From Aquabacterium sp. CECT 9606 (GTDB lineage: Bacteria > Pseudomonadota > Gammaproteobacteria > Burkholderiales > Burkholderiaceae_C), in the NCBI RefSeq assembly GCF_918741295.1, contig NZ_CAKKNB010000001.1, positions 124,001 through 188,000 on the forward strand: 64,000 nt of DNA, written 5' to 3'. The position numbers were made by a program, and so were the translations under genes. A model generated the notes under the pieces. It was not told where the DNA came from. It saw only the letters and a list, made by a program, of their open reading frames with translations, and did no database searches. Positions 33,126 to 40,946 of the stretch are shown here, in pieces; position 1 is the stretch's first letter; each line of letters starts with the position of its first letter.

Positions 33126-34337
33126 ATGACTCAACTTCGTGACGCCTACATCGTCGCCGCCACCCGCACCCCGATCGGCAAGTCTGGTCGTGGCGTGTTC
33201 AAGAACACCCGTCCGGACGACCTGCTGGTGGCCGTGATCAAGAGCGCGCTGTCGCAAGTGCCCTCGCTCGACCCCGCTGCCATCGAAGACGCCATCATTG
33301 GCTGCGCGATGCCCGAGGCCGAGCAAGGCATGAACGTGGCCAAGATCGCCGTGCTGCTGTCGGGCTTGCCCAAGACCGTGGCCGGTGCCACCGTCAACCG
33401 TTTCTGCGCCGCTGGCATCACCGCCATCTCCATGGCCGCCGACCGCATCCGCGTGGGTGAGGCCGAGGTCATGATCGCTGGTGGTGTCGAGTCGATGTCG
33501 ATGGTGCCGATGGGCGGCAACAAGCCGTCCTTCAACCCCGAGATCGTCAACAACGACGAGAACGTGGGCATCGCCTACGGCATGGGCATGACCGCCGAGA
33601 AGGTGGCCGAGCAGTGGAAGGTGACCCGCGAAGAGCAGGACGCTTTCGCGGTCGAATCTCACCGCCGTGCCGTGGCCGCTCAGCAAGCCGGCTTCTTCAA
33701 GGCCGAGACCACCCCAATCGAAATCGAAGTGCGCACACCCAACCTGGAAACGGGCGAAGTGACGATCACCAAGAAGACGATCTCGCAAGACGAAGGTGCG
33801 CGCCCCGACACCAGTCTGGAAGGCCTGGCCAAGCTGCGCCCCGTGTTCGCCGCCAAGGGCAGCGTCACGGCCGGCAACAGCTCGCAAACGTCTGACGGCG
33901 CTGGCTGCCTGATCCTGGCTTCGAAAGAAGCCTGCGAGAAGTATGGTCTGAAGCCCCTGGCCCGTTTCGTGAGCTTCGCGGTCAAGGGCGTGCCGCCCGA
34001 GATCATGGGCATCGGCCCGATCGAAGCGATCCCGCTGGCCCTGAAGTACGCAGGCCTGAAGGCTTCCGATCTGGACTGGATCGAGCTGAACGAAGCCTTT
34101 GCTGCGCAATCGCTGGCCGTGCTGAAGGACCTGGACGCCAAGGGCCACGTGCTCGACCGCGCCAAGGTCAACCCCATGGGCGGCGCGATCGCCCTGGGCC
34201 ACCCGTTGGGCGCCACCGGTGCCATCCGCGCTGCGACCGTGGTTCACGGCCTGCAACGCACGGGCGGCAAGTACGGCATGGTGACGATGTGCATCGGCAC
34301 CGGCCAAGGTGCTGCCGGCATCATCGAACGCCTGTGA
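33126..34337 (+). CDS. Acetyl-CoA acyltransferase (thiolase)
   Basis: 403-aa thiolase: 3-ketoacyl-CoA + CoA -> acyl-CoA + acetyl-CoA. The nucleophile is Cys94 (NRFCAAGITAI). The other active-site blocks are NEAFAAQSLAV, GHPLGATGA and CIGTGQGAAG near the C-terminus. It is the third enzyme of the beta-oxidation operon. A strong hairpin begins 33 bp after the stop. Confidence 0.93.
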   Translation: MTQLRDAYIVAATRTPIGKSGRGVFKNTRPDDLLVAVIKSALSQVPSLDPAAIEDAIIGCAMPEAEQGMNVAKIAVLLSGLPKTVAGATVNRFCAAGITAISMAADRIRVGEAEVMIAGGVESMSMVPMGGNKPSFNPEIVNNDENVGIAYGMGMTAEKVAEQWKVTREEQDAFAVESHRRAVAAQQAGFFKAETTPIEIEVRTPNLETGEVTITKKTISQDEGARPDTSLEGLAKLRPVFAAKGSVTAGNSSQTSDGAGCLILASKEACEKYGLKPLARFVSFAVKGVPPEIMGIGPIEAIPLALKYAGLKASDLDWIELNEAFAAQSLAVLKDLDAKGHVLDRAKVNPMGGAIALGHPLGATGAIRAATVVHGLQRTGGKYGMVTMCIGTGQGAAGIIERL

Positions 34338-34370
34338 TCCTTGCCTGGTTCACCGTCGTTTGACGCTGTT

Positions 34371-34400
34371 GAAAAAGCCCGCCACCGTGCGGGCTTTTTC
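34371..34400 (+). terminator. Rho-independent terminator after thiolase
   Basis: GAAAAAGCCCGC (34371-34382) pairs with GCGGGCTTTTTC (34389-34400), loop CACCGT: a 12-bp perfect stem with A and T runs on either side. It ends the beta-oxidation operon. The next start codon (34407) is only 6 bases beyond it. Confidence 0.9.
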
Positions 34401-34406
34401 TTGGAG

Positions 34407-35285
34407 ATGGATGTTTTGGAATCCTTGAGCATCACCACCGATGATGGCCAGACCCTGGCCGCGCAGCACTTCCGGCCGCAGGGCGTGCTGGCGCGCCGTG
34501 CCGTGATCATCGCGACGGCGCTGGGGGTGCCTCAATCGTTTTACCAACGCTACGCGCTGTGGCTGGTGCAGCAAGGTTGCGTGGTCTACACCTTTGATTG
34601 GCGTGGCATGTACCAGTCGGCGCCGGCCAGCCTGCGCGGTTACCGCGCCAAGCTGAGCGACTGGGCCCTGCACGATGCGCCTGCCGTGATGAACACCGTG
34701 GCGCAACGCCATCCCGATCTACCGATCAGCTGGTTCGGCCACAGCATGGGCGGCATCCTGTATGGCTTGATGCCGCAGCACCCGCGCATCGACCACGTGA
34801 CGACCCTGGCCAGTGGCAGTGGTTACGGCGCGCACCTGGCGCGGCCGCTGCGTTACGTCATCAGCGTTTTCTGGCACGTGATGGTGCCGCTGAGCGTGGC
34901 GCGCCATGGCTACTTCGCGGGCCGCCGCATGAAGGCCGTGGGCGATGTGCCGCGCGGCGTGGTGGCGCAGTGGAAGCGCTGGAGCCAGCACCCTGATTTT
35001 GTGCTGAGCGATGGCGAGCATGCGCGCCAGGCTTATGCGCGCGTGACGCAGCCCATCACGGCCGTGATGATCGACGACGATGTGTTCGCCAGCCACGAAG
35101 GCGTGCGGGCGCAGCATGCGCATTACCGCAACGCGCCGGTCACGCATGTACTGGTCAAGCCGAAGGACCATGGTGTGCGCGCCATCGGGCATTTCAATTT
35201 CTTCCATGCCCGCACGGGCGCCAAGGTCTGGGCCTTGAGCCGTGAATGGCTGGGCCTGGCCGACGCGCGGGCGGGAGCCCATTGA
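34407..35285 (+). CDS. Alpha/beta hydrolase (first of a tandem pair)
   Basis: 292-aa serine-hydrolase-fold protein. The nucleophile elbow is GHSMGG (SWFGHSMGGILYG, about residue 112-117) and a likely catalytic histidine is in AIGHFNFFH. It resembles the YheT/serine aminopeptidase type of acyl hydrolase; the substrate is unknown. The ATG at 34407 directly follows TTGGAG and lies 6 bp after a terminator stem; a TTG at 34416 has better Shine-Dalgarno spacing. It is a paralogue of the next gene, which it overlaps by one base. Confidence 0.82.
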   Translation: MDVLESLSITTDDGQTLAAQHFRPQGVLARRAVIIATALGVPQSFYQRYALWLVQQGCVVYTFDWRGMYQSAPASLRGYRAKLSDWALHDAPAVMNTVAQRHPDLPISWFGHSMGGILYGLMPQHPRIDHVTTLASGSGYGAHLARPLRYVISVFWHVMVPLSVARHGYFAGRRMKAVGDVPRGVVAQWKRWSQHPDFVLSDGEHARQAYARVTQPITAVMIDDDVFASHEGVRAQHAHYRNAPVTHVLVKPKDHGVRAIGHFNFFHARTGAKVWALSREWLGLADARAGAH

Positions 35286-36133
35286 TGGCCGAAGAAACAC
35301 TGCGCCTGGTCACCCAGGATGGCCGCACTCTGGTGGCGCGGGCCTACCAACCCGAAGGCCCGGTGCGGCGCGCCGTGCTCCTGTCATCGGCCATGGGCGT
35401 GCCGCAGGTTTTCTACCGGCCGTTTGCCACCTGGCTGGCCCAGCAGGGCATCGCGGTCCTGACCTTTGATTGCCGGGGCATGGGTGAGTCCGCGCCCGCG
35501 TCTTGGCGAGGCTATGTGGCCAGCATCACCGACTGGGTCAAGCAGGATCACCCTGCCGCGCTGGCCGAGGTGCTGCTGCGCTGGCCCGGTGTGCCGCGCA
35601 CCTACCTGGGCCACAGCCTGGGCGGCCAGATCTTTGGCTGGCTGGACGGCCATGAACATTTCGACCGCATGGTGACCGTGGCCAGCGGCAGTGGCTACTG
35701 GCGCTACAACGCCCCGCAGTTGCGCTATTCGGTGCACCTGCTGTGGTGGTTCCTGGCGCCCGTGGCCGTGACCTTGTTCGGTCACTTTCCGGGCGAGCGC
35801 ATCGGTGTGCTGGGCACCATCCCCAAACAGGCGATGTGGCAGTGGCGCCGCTGGTGCCTGCATCCTGATTACATCGCGGCCGAGGGCAACGAATTGCGTG
35901 CCCGTTATGCGCAGGTGCGCACGCCCATCACCGCCGCCTTGATGGAGGACGACGAGCTGATCAGCCCCGAGGGCGTTCGCCGCCTCTACCGCTTGTACCC
36001 CAACGCGCCAACGCGCTTTGAATCCTTGCAGCCGCATGCCCATGGCCTCAAGCGCCTGGGCCATTTCGGCTTGTTCAAACCCCAGGCGGCGACCGCGCTG
36101 TGGCCTTTGGCCCTGACGTGGATCGCCGACTGA
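35285..36133 (+). CDS. Alpha/beta hydrolase (second of a tandem pair)
   Basis: 282-aa paralogue of the preceding protein. They share VPQ.FY, the TFD.RGM..SAPAS.RGY block, GHS.GG, TVASGSGY and the C-terminal GHF.. histidine. The nucleophile elbow is GHSLGGQIFG. The ATG at 35285 overlaps the upstream stop (TGATG), so the pair is translationally coupled; the frame also opens earlier at 35246 inside its neighbour. Its place between thiolase and enoyl-CoA hydratase suggests lipid or acyl-ester turnover. Confidence 0.85.
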   Translation: MAEETLRLVTQDGRTLVARAYQPEGPVRRAVLLSSAMGVPQVFYRPFATWLAQQGIAVLTFDCRGMGESAPASWRGYVASITDWVKQDHPAALAEVLLRWPGVPRTYLGHSLGGQIFGWLDGHEHFDRMVTVASGSGYWRYNAPQLRYSVHLLWWFLAPVAVTLFGHFPGERIGVLGTIPKQAMWQWRRWCLHPDYIAAEGNELRARYAQVRTPITAALMEDDELISPEGVRRLYRLYPNAPTRFESLQPHAHGLKRLGHFGLFKPQAATALWPLALTWIAD

Positions 36134-36166
36134 CCCTTGCCCCTCTCTCACACTAGGAGACCCCTC

Positions 36167-36946
36167 ATGACCGAAGCCCAAGCCATCCTGGCCCATGTCG
36201 AAGCTGGCGTGCTGACGCTGACCTTCAACCGCCTGGACAAGAAGAACGCCATCACCACTGCCATGTACACCTCCTTGGCCGATGCCCTGGTCGAGGCCTC
36301 TACCGACAGTGCCGTGCGCGTCGTGGTGATCCAAGGCCACGAGCAGATCTTCACTGCAGGCAACGACCTGGCCGACTTCAGGAACAACCCGCCATCGACC
36401 GACGCGGACAAGCCCGTGCCGGTGTTCCGCTTCCTGGAAGCTCTGCGCACCTTTCCCAAGCCCGTGGTGGCGGCCGTCTGCGGCCCCGCGGTGGGCATTG
36501 GCACGACCCTGCTGCTGCACTGCGACCTGGTCTATGCGGGTGACAACGCGGCCTTCAGCCTGCCCTTCGTGAACCTGGGCCTGTGCCCTGAAGCCGGTGC
36601 CAGCCTGCTGCTGCCGGCCCTGGTGGGCTACCCGCGCGCCGCTGAAAAGCTGTTACTCGGTGAAGCCTTTTATGCCGAAGAAGCCGTGGACATGGGCCTG
36701 GTCAACCGCATCCTGCCGCCCCACGAAGTGGCGGGTTACGCCCAAGCCCAGGCCTTGAAGCTGGCGGCCAAGCCGACTGAATCACTGCGCATCACCAAGG
36801 CGCTGATGAAGCAGGCGCACCCCAGCTTGCCCTCGGTGATGCAGCAGGAGTTCAAGCACTTTGGCGAGTTGCTGCGCGGGCCGGCCGCCAAGGAGGCCAT
36901 CAGCGCGGTGATGGAAAAGCGCCGGCCCGACTTCTCGAAGCTGTGA
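36167..36946 (+). CDS. Enoyl-CoA hydratase/isomerase family protein
   Basis: 259-aa crotonase-fold enzyme. The oxyanion-hole segments are IFTAGNDLADF and AAVCGPAVGIGTTLLLHCD. The acidic position around NLGLCPEAGASLLLP fits the family, though the exact reaction (hydratase or isomerase) cannot be set. CTAGGAGA precedes the ATG at 36167; the frame also opens at 36137. It follows the hydrolase pair by 33 bp and ends the plus-strand fatty-acid block. Confidence 0.9.
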   Translation: MTEAQAILAHVEAGVLTLTFNRLDKKNAITTAMYTSLADALVEASTDSAVRVVVIQGHEQIFTAGNDLADFRNNPPSTDADKPVPVFRFLEALRTFPKPVVAAVCGPAVGIGTTLLLHCDLVYAGDNAAFSLPFVNLGLCPEAGASLLLPALVGYPRAAEKLLLGEAFYAEEAVDMGLVNRILPPHEVAGYAQAQALKLAAKPTESLRITKALMKQAHPSLPSVMQQEFKHFGELLRGPAAKEAISAVMEKRRPDFSKL

Positions 36947-37000
36947 CGAGCGAGGGGGAGGAGGGGCCAAACAGGGCGCCCTCCCGTTCTTGTTGCTTAT

Positions 37001-38542
37001 TCAGTTCGTGCTTAGGGCAATGCTCGGCACGACGGGCACATTGAGCGACTGCCACAGGTAAACAGGCTGGGCGCCAACTACTACAGTGTACGGGTTCGTG
37101 GCACTGAACCATGCCGCATTGCTGGGGTCGGTCACACAGGGGCTATTGCGCACATCGGCCACCGCATAGCCCTGGCCCATGCTCGGCGAGCGAACCTTGA
37201 CGTTCAGTGCCGTGCCCGAGGAACTCCACAGTGCGGTCACGCGGTGGTTGTTGACCCTGTCGATGTACTGCACGGCATACAGGCCGCTTTGCAGAACGGT
37301 ATTGCTACCTGCTACCAAGGTGAATGTGGCCTGTGTGGCATCGGTCACTGGTGCGGCCAAGCACGCCATCGCTTTGTAAGCCATCTTGGGCAGGTTGTTT
37401 GGCGCCACGGTCACCAGGCCGAAGTGGTGCTGGATATTGTCTGCACTGGTGCCGTCATCGCCCAGGTCATACAGCCACAAGCCACGGATGAACGGCAGGG
37501 TACGCGCCAGCAAAGTAAAGCGTGTGCTGAACAGCAGTTGGTCCAGTTCGGTACGGCCCGCGTTGGTCGGCAGGCCGGTTTCCGTGATGAACCAGGGGCG
37601 CTCCACATAGCCTGGGTAGGTTTTGACTTGTGCATAGGCATTGTTGAGCAGCACGAACTGTCGCTCGCTGTTTTGCACCTTCCAGTCGTAAAGGTGGATG
37701 CCCAAACCATCAATGTCGTTCATGCCCCCAGCAGCCATGAATTCCTGTAGCCAGGTCCGGTCGAGCTGGTCAGGATAGCCCTGCACCCACCAAGCTGGGC
37801 GATCGCCCATGCCTTGTGAAATCAGCTTGATGTCCGTGCGGGCTTTGTCGACCTTGATGTGCTGGCTGACTTTACGCAAGAAGGCCGCATAGCTTGTGCC
37901 TGAGCGGTTCTTGGCGCATTGGTTCCAGTCGTCGATCTCGCCCGGGCTGGAGGCGGCGGTGGGGTAAGACAGGTGGTCCTTGCAGACCCGTGCGCCCAGG
38001 TTCCACTCATTCCAGATTTCAAGCCATTTGGTCTTGCCTGCTTCAACCGGCACGTCATGGCTCAGTACAAAATCCACGTAGCCGTTGAACGAGGTGGTGA
38101 GGCCGTTCATGGTGGTGGGGTTGGTGAGATCTCGGGTTGCCAAGTTGGTGCTGGCCGGGTCGAAGCCTGAGCGCACGGGATGGTTGTAGGCAAGCACTTG
38201 TAGTCGGTCCATGCGGCCACGTATGTCCGTGTCAGCGAAAATTTGGCCGAGTGCATTGAGGCCCAGGTCGGGGCCGCCAGGAAATACTTGCCAGGCGCCG
38301 GTGTTGTACTGGACCCAGTTCCAGTCATAGCCGTCGCGGTAGCTGTTGAATCCCAAGCCCAGCAGCAGACTCTTGTAGGTCTGGGGCGAGTTGAAATACA
38401 AGGCGTTGCCAGCGTGCGTAGCGTGGGCGTTGATGCCGAGGCGGAATGCTTCAGCAGCCTGTGCAGTGGTTGAGCTGAACACGCAAAGCGCGCTCAGCGC
38501 CGCATACAGTGTTGTGACTTTGAGATGGTGTTTTTTCAACAT
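37001..38542 (-). CDS. Secreted glycoside-hydrolase-like TIM-barrel protein
   Basis: 513-aa protein with a Sec signal peptide (residues 1-30, ...STTAQAA) and a barrel resembling clan GH-A enzymes such as GH39. The acid/base Glu179 lies in LEIWNEWN and a likely nucleophile Glu321 in WFITETGLPT. The last 120 residues look like a beta-rich accessory domain. No precise substrate can be named. The gene is visibly poorer in G+C, with less biased third positions than its neighbours, suggesting transfer. It is flanked by an unrelated protease gene and has repeats in its upstream region. Confidence 0.75.
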   Translation of the reverse strand: MLKKHHLKVTTLYAALSALCVFSSTTAQAAEAFRLGINAHATHAGNALYFNSPQTYKSLLLGLGFNSYRDGYDWNWVQYNTGAWQVFPGGPDLGLNALGQIFADTDIRGRMDRLQVLAYNHPVRSGFDPASTNLATRDLTNPTTMNGLTTSFNGYVDFVLSHDVPVEAGKTKWLEIWNEWNLGARVCKDHLSYPTAASSPGEIDDWNQCAKNRSGTSYAAFLRKVSQHIKVDKARTDIKLISQGMGDRPAWWVQGYPDQLDRTWLQEFMAAGGMNDIDGLGIHLYDWKVQNSERQFVLLNNAYAQVKTYPGYVERPWFITETGLPTNAGRTELDQLLFSTRFTLLARTLPFIRGLWLYDLGDDGTSADNIQHHFGLVTVAPNNLPKMAYKAMACLAAPVTDATQATFTLVAGSNTVLQSGLYAVQYIDRVNNHRVTALWSSSGTALNVKVRSPSMGQGYAVADVRNSPCVTDPSNAAWFSATNPYTVVVGAQPVYLWQSLNVPVVPSIALSTN

Positions 38543-38640
38543 GATAGGGTTCCAGTCTGAGTTTTTGATGACCCTCCGAACCTGCTGCTTTGAAGAGCAG
38601 ATGGGAGAGCAGCGAACCCTATCAAAGACCCTATCAAACC
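38542..38640 (-). promoter_or_regulatory. Direct and inverted repeats upstream of the glycosidase-like gene
   Basis: ACCCTATCAAA occurs twice with a 12-bp period (38616-38626 and 38628-38638). An inverted copy, TGATAGGGTT, lies at the start codon (38542-38551). The spaced inverted pair (38542-38551 with 38615-38624) could bind a dimeric regulator that loops or covers the promoter. Confidence 0.5.
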
Positions 38641-38676
38641 TTAAGAGGTATTACAGGTTGATGCACTGATGCAGTG

Positions 38677-39699
38677 TCAGCGCTTGACCACACCCACGCT
38701 GTACTGGCCGGTGCCTGAGCTTCGGTCGTAGTGCCGCACCTGCACGAAGTAGTCGCCGGCCATCAGGGGCGTCGAGATGCGTGGGTTCAGGCCGTAGCCG
38801 CTGTCATCGTCCTCGTCGATCAGGGCCGTGGCGCTGTGGGGCCCGAACAGCTTGAGGTAGACATCGGTCTGGCCGCGCGTCTCGATCACGTAGACGCCCT
38901 CGGTGTCGGCGTGGAAGCGGAAGAGGTCTTCCTCGCCGGGCTGGCCAATGCGGGCCTGGACGCGGGGTGCGCCCACGGTCAAGGCCGTGGCGCCGGGCAG
39001 ACCTGGGTTGGACTTGGGGTACATCTTGGCCCCGGCCACGAACTCCCTGTCCAGTGATGACAGCACGTCGTTGGCGTGCGTGGCCACGCCATTGGTCGTC
39101 CACTCGGCCGGGAAGGCGTACAGCATGATCGAATCGGGGTCGAACGCGGTGCCGTTGATCTGATCGACCGAGTACTTGAAGAACACGTTGTGGCGCGTGG
39201 TCTCGGCGTCCCAGAAGTTGGGTGGGCCGGCCAGGGCTTTCAGCACGGCGGCTTCGTTCCACTGGATGCCGCCGGCCGGGCTGGAGTGCTCGTGCGCCAG
39301 GCCGATGGCGTGGCCGAACTCGTGCGCGGCGGTGCCACCGTCCAGAAAGCCGAGGTTCATGGTGGCCTGGTTGAAGGGCACGCTACGCGCATCGGTGCCC
39401 ACGTTGGACCAGGCGCCATCGTTGTCGTCGAAGGTGATGCGCAACTCGGCCTGGGGCGCATTGTTGAAGTCGAACTTGAGGTTGCACACGTCGGACCACC
39501 ACGCGGCCTGCTCGCGCGCCTTGGCCTGTTGCGAGCTGGTGCCGCCCATGAACCGAACCTGCAGCGTGGAGCCGTTCACCCAGCTTTTACCCTTGGGGTT
39601 GATGGCACGCATGCGCCCGCCAGCGCCGGCCATCATCAGGCGGGGGCGCAGCAGGTCACGGGGAAGGATGTGGTCAAAGCAGCATTTGGGTGCGGGCAT
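38677..39699 (-). CDS. Zinc metalloprotease (M12/metzincin-like) with C-terminal PPC-like domain
   Basis: 340-aa protein. The metzincin motif HEFGHAIGLAH runs from His126 (His126, Glu127, His130, His136), with a Met-turn further on (SIMLYAFP). The C-terminal 100 residues (DLFRFHADTEGVYVIET to the end) resemble a bacterial pre-peptidase C-terminal domain. No signal peptide is visible at the N-terminus (MPAPKCCFDHILPRDLLRPR), which is odd for this class, so it may be cytoplasmic or exported by a non-Sec route. No adjacent secretion genes are seen. Confidence 0.85.
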   Translation of the reverse strand: MPAPKCCFDHILPRDLLRPRLMMAGAGGRMRAINPKGKSWVNGSTLQVRFMGGTSSQQAKAREQAAWWSDVCNLKFDFNNAPQAELRITFDDNDGAWSNVGTDARSVPFNQATMNLGFLDGGTAAHEFGHAIGLAHEHSSPAGGIQWNEAAVLKALAGPPNFWDAETTRHNVFFKYSVDQINGTAFDPDSIMLYAFPAEWTTNGVATHANDVLSSLDREFVAGAKMYPKSNPGLPGATALTVGAPRVQARIGQPGEEDLFRFHADTEGVYVIETRGQTDVYLKLFGPHSATALIDEDDDSGYGLNPRISTPLMAGDYFVQVRHYDRSSGTGQYSVGVVKR

Positions 39700-39817
39700 G
39701 ATGGACTCCTGAGCTGAAGACGAAAGGGGGCAAAACGATCGGCTTCAGCATAGGAGTCTGGATGGGGGCTGCCATCCCTAATTTGCAGGGCTCATGGGCT
39801 CATGCCCGTCCGCTCAC

Positions 39818-40474
39818 TCACCAGTGAACCACGCCGTAGACGCCCATGGCACACACGCTCATCAACACCAGGGCGGCGGTGCGCACCGGCGCGCTATCAT
39901 TGGCGGGCAGGGCGTCGCCCTCCACAGCCTGGTCGCCCGTGATCATGGGTGTGACCAGGTCGCGCTTCTTGAGCACGCGGTGGAGGGCGATGGCCACCAG
40001 ATGCAGTCCGACCAGGCCATAGATGAGCTTGCTGGTGACCTGGGCGTGCAGCCAGCTGATCTGGTCTGACAGGTCCTTGTCGATGAAATGAGCGAGCGGG
40101 CCTTCGCTGGCGATGTCGTCGTTGGTGAAGAGGCCCGAGCCGGCCTGCAGCAGGATCACCGCCAGCATGGCCAGCACCGACAGGCCCCCCAAGGGGTTGT
40201 GGCCTGAACTGTGGTGCGAACCCGCGCGACCACGCAGGTAGGCCACGATGGTGGCGGGCGAGCGCAGGAAGCTGGCAAAGCGTGCATACCGCGGCCCGAT
40301 CAGGCCCCACAGCACCCGGAACAGCACCAGCGCCAGGGCCGCGTAGCCGAAGCGGAAGTGCCAGTCCATGGCCGAGCCGCCCAGGTACTGGGTGATGAAG
40401 GCGCCTGCGATGATCACCACCAAGGCCCAGTGGAAGACTCGCGTGGGCAGGTCCCACACCCTGATCGTTTTCAT
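39818..40474 (-). CDS. Cytochrome b561-type membrane protein
   Basis: 218-aa di-haem membrane cytochrome of the Ni,Fe-hydrogenase/b561 type. The opening IRVWDLPTRVFHWALV and later WHFRFGYAALALVLFRV supply haem-ligating histidines, with further ones near LHAQVTSKLIYGLVGLHLV. Four hydrophobic helices are evident, with an extra C-terminal one (VRTAALVLMSVCAMGVYGVV). The frame opens farther upstream, but the ATG at 40474 has GAGGAAA before it. It probably passes electrons between the quinone pool and the c-type cytochromes encoded just upstream. Confidence 0.88.
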   Translation of the reverse strand: MKTIRVWDLPTRVFHWALVVIIAGAFITQYLGGSAMDWHFRFGYAALALVLFRVLWGLIGPRYARFASFLRSPATIVAYLRGRAGSHHSSGHNPLGGLSVLAMLAVILLQAGSGLFTNDDIASEGPLAHFIDKDLSDQISWLHAQVTSKLIYGLVGLHLVAIALHRVLKKRDLVTPMITGDQAVEGDALPANDSAPVRTAALVLMSVCAMGVYGVVHW

Positions 40475-40484
40475 GGCGGTTTCC

Positions 40485-40931
40485 TCAGCGGTTGCGGTAG
40501 CCGTCGTGGCAGGCCTTGCAGGTTTGCGCCAGGGCGTTGAAGGCGGTCTTGAACGCGTTGGCATCGCCAGAGCGCGCGGCGCCCGACAGCTTGGCCGCCG
40601 TGCCTTGCCACTGGTCGCTGTGGGTCTTGAACTGGGCGGCGTCCTGCCAGACCTCGGGCTTGGCCTTGGAGGGGGCCATGTCCGACCCCGGCGGGAAAGC
40701 GCCAGCCAGTTGCCGGGACAGCAGCTCGATGAGGACGGCATTGGCCTCGGCGGCGGCCCTGTCGAAAGCCACTTCGCCCTTGGCCATGGCACCCGCGCGC
40801 TGCACATGCGTGCTCAGCACATGGAAGCCGGCCTGGCGGTACTTCACCGCGTCGTTCAGGCGCGCGAACTGGGCTTGGGCGGACAAAGGCAGGGCCAGCA
40901 GCACGGTCATCAGCAAAGAGGCGCAGCGCAT
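40485..40931 (-). CDS. Cytochrome c' (class II c-type cytochrome)
   Basis: 148-aa periplasmic protein with a signal peptide (to about residue 20, ...LPLSAQAQ), a four-helix body and a C-terminal CKACH haem site (residues 138-142), which is the class II arrangement. The ATG at 40931 with GAGGA upstream is preferred to a TTG at 40937. It lies 10 bp before the b561 gene; b561/c' pairs are common and form a small electron-transfer unit. Confidence 0.92.
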   Translation of the reverse strand: MRCASLLMTVLLALPLSAQAQFARLNDAVKYRQAGFHVLSTHVQRAGAMAKGEVAFDRAAAEANAVLIELLSRQLAGAFPPGSDMAPSKAKPEVWQDAAQFKTHSDQWQGTAAKLSGAARSGDANAFKTAFNALAQTCKACHDGYRNR

Positions 40932-40946
40932 GTTCAAAGTCCTCGC

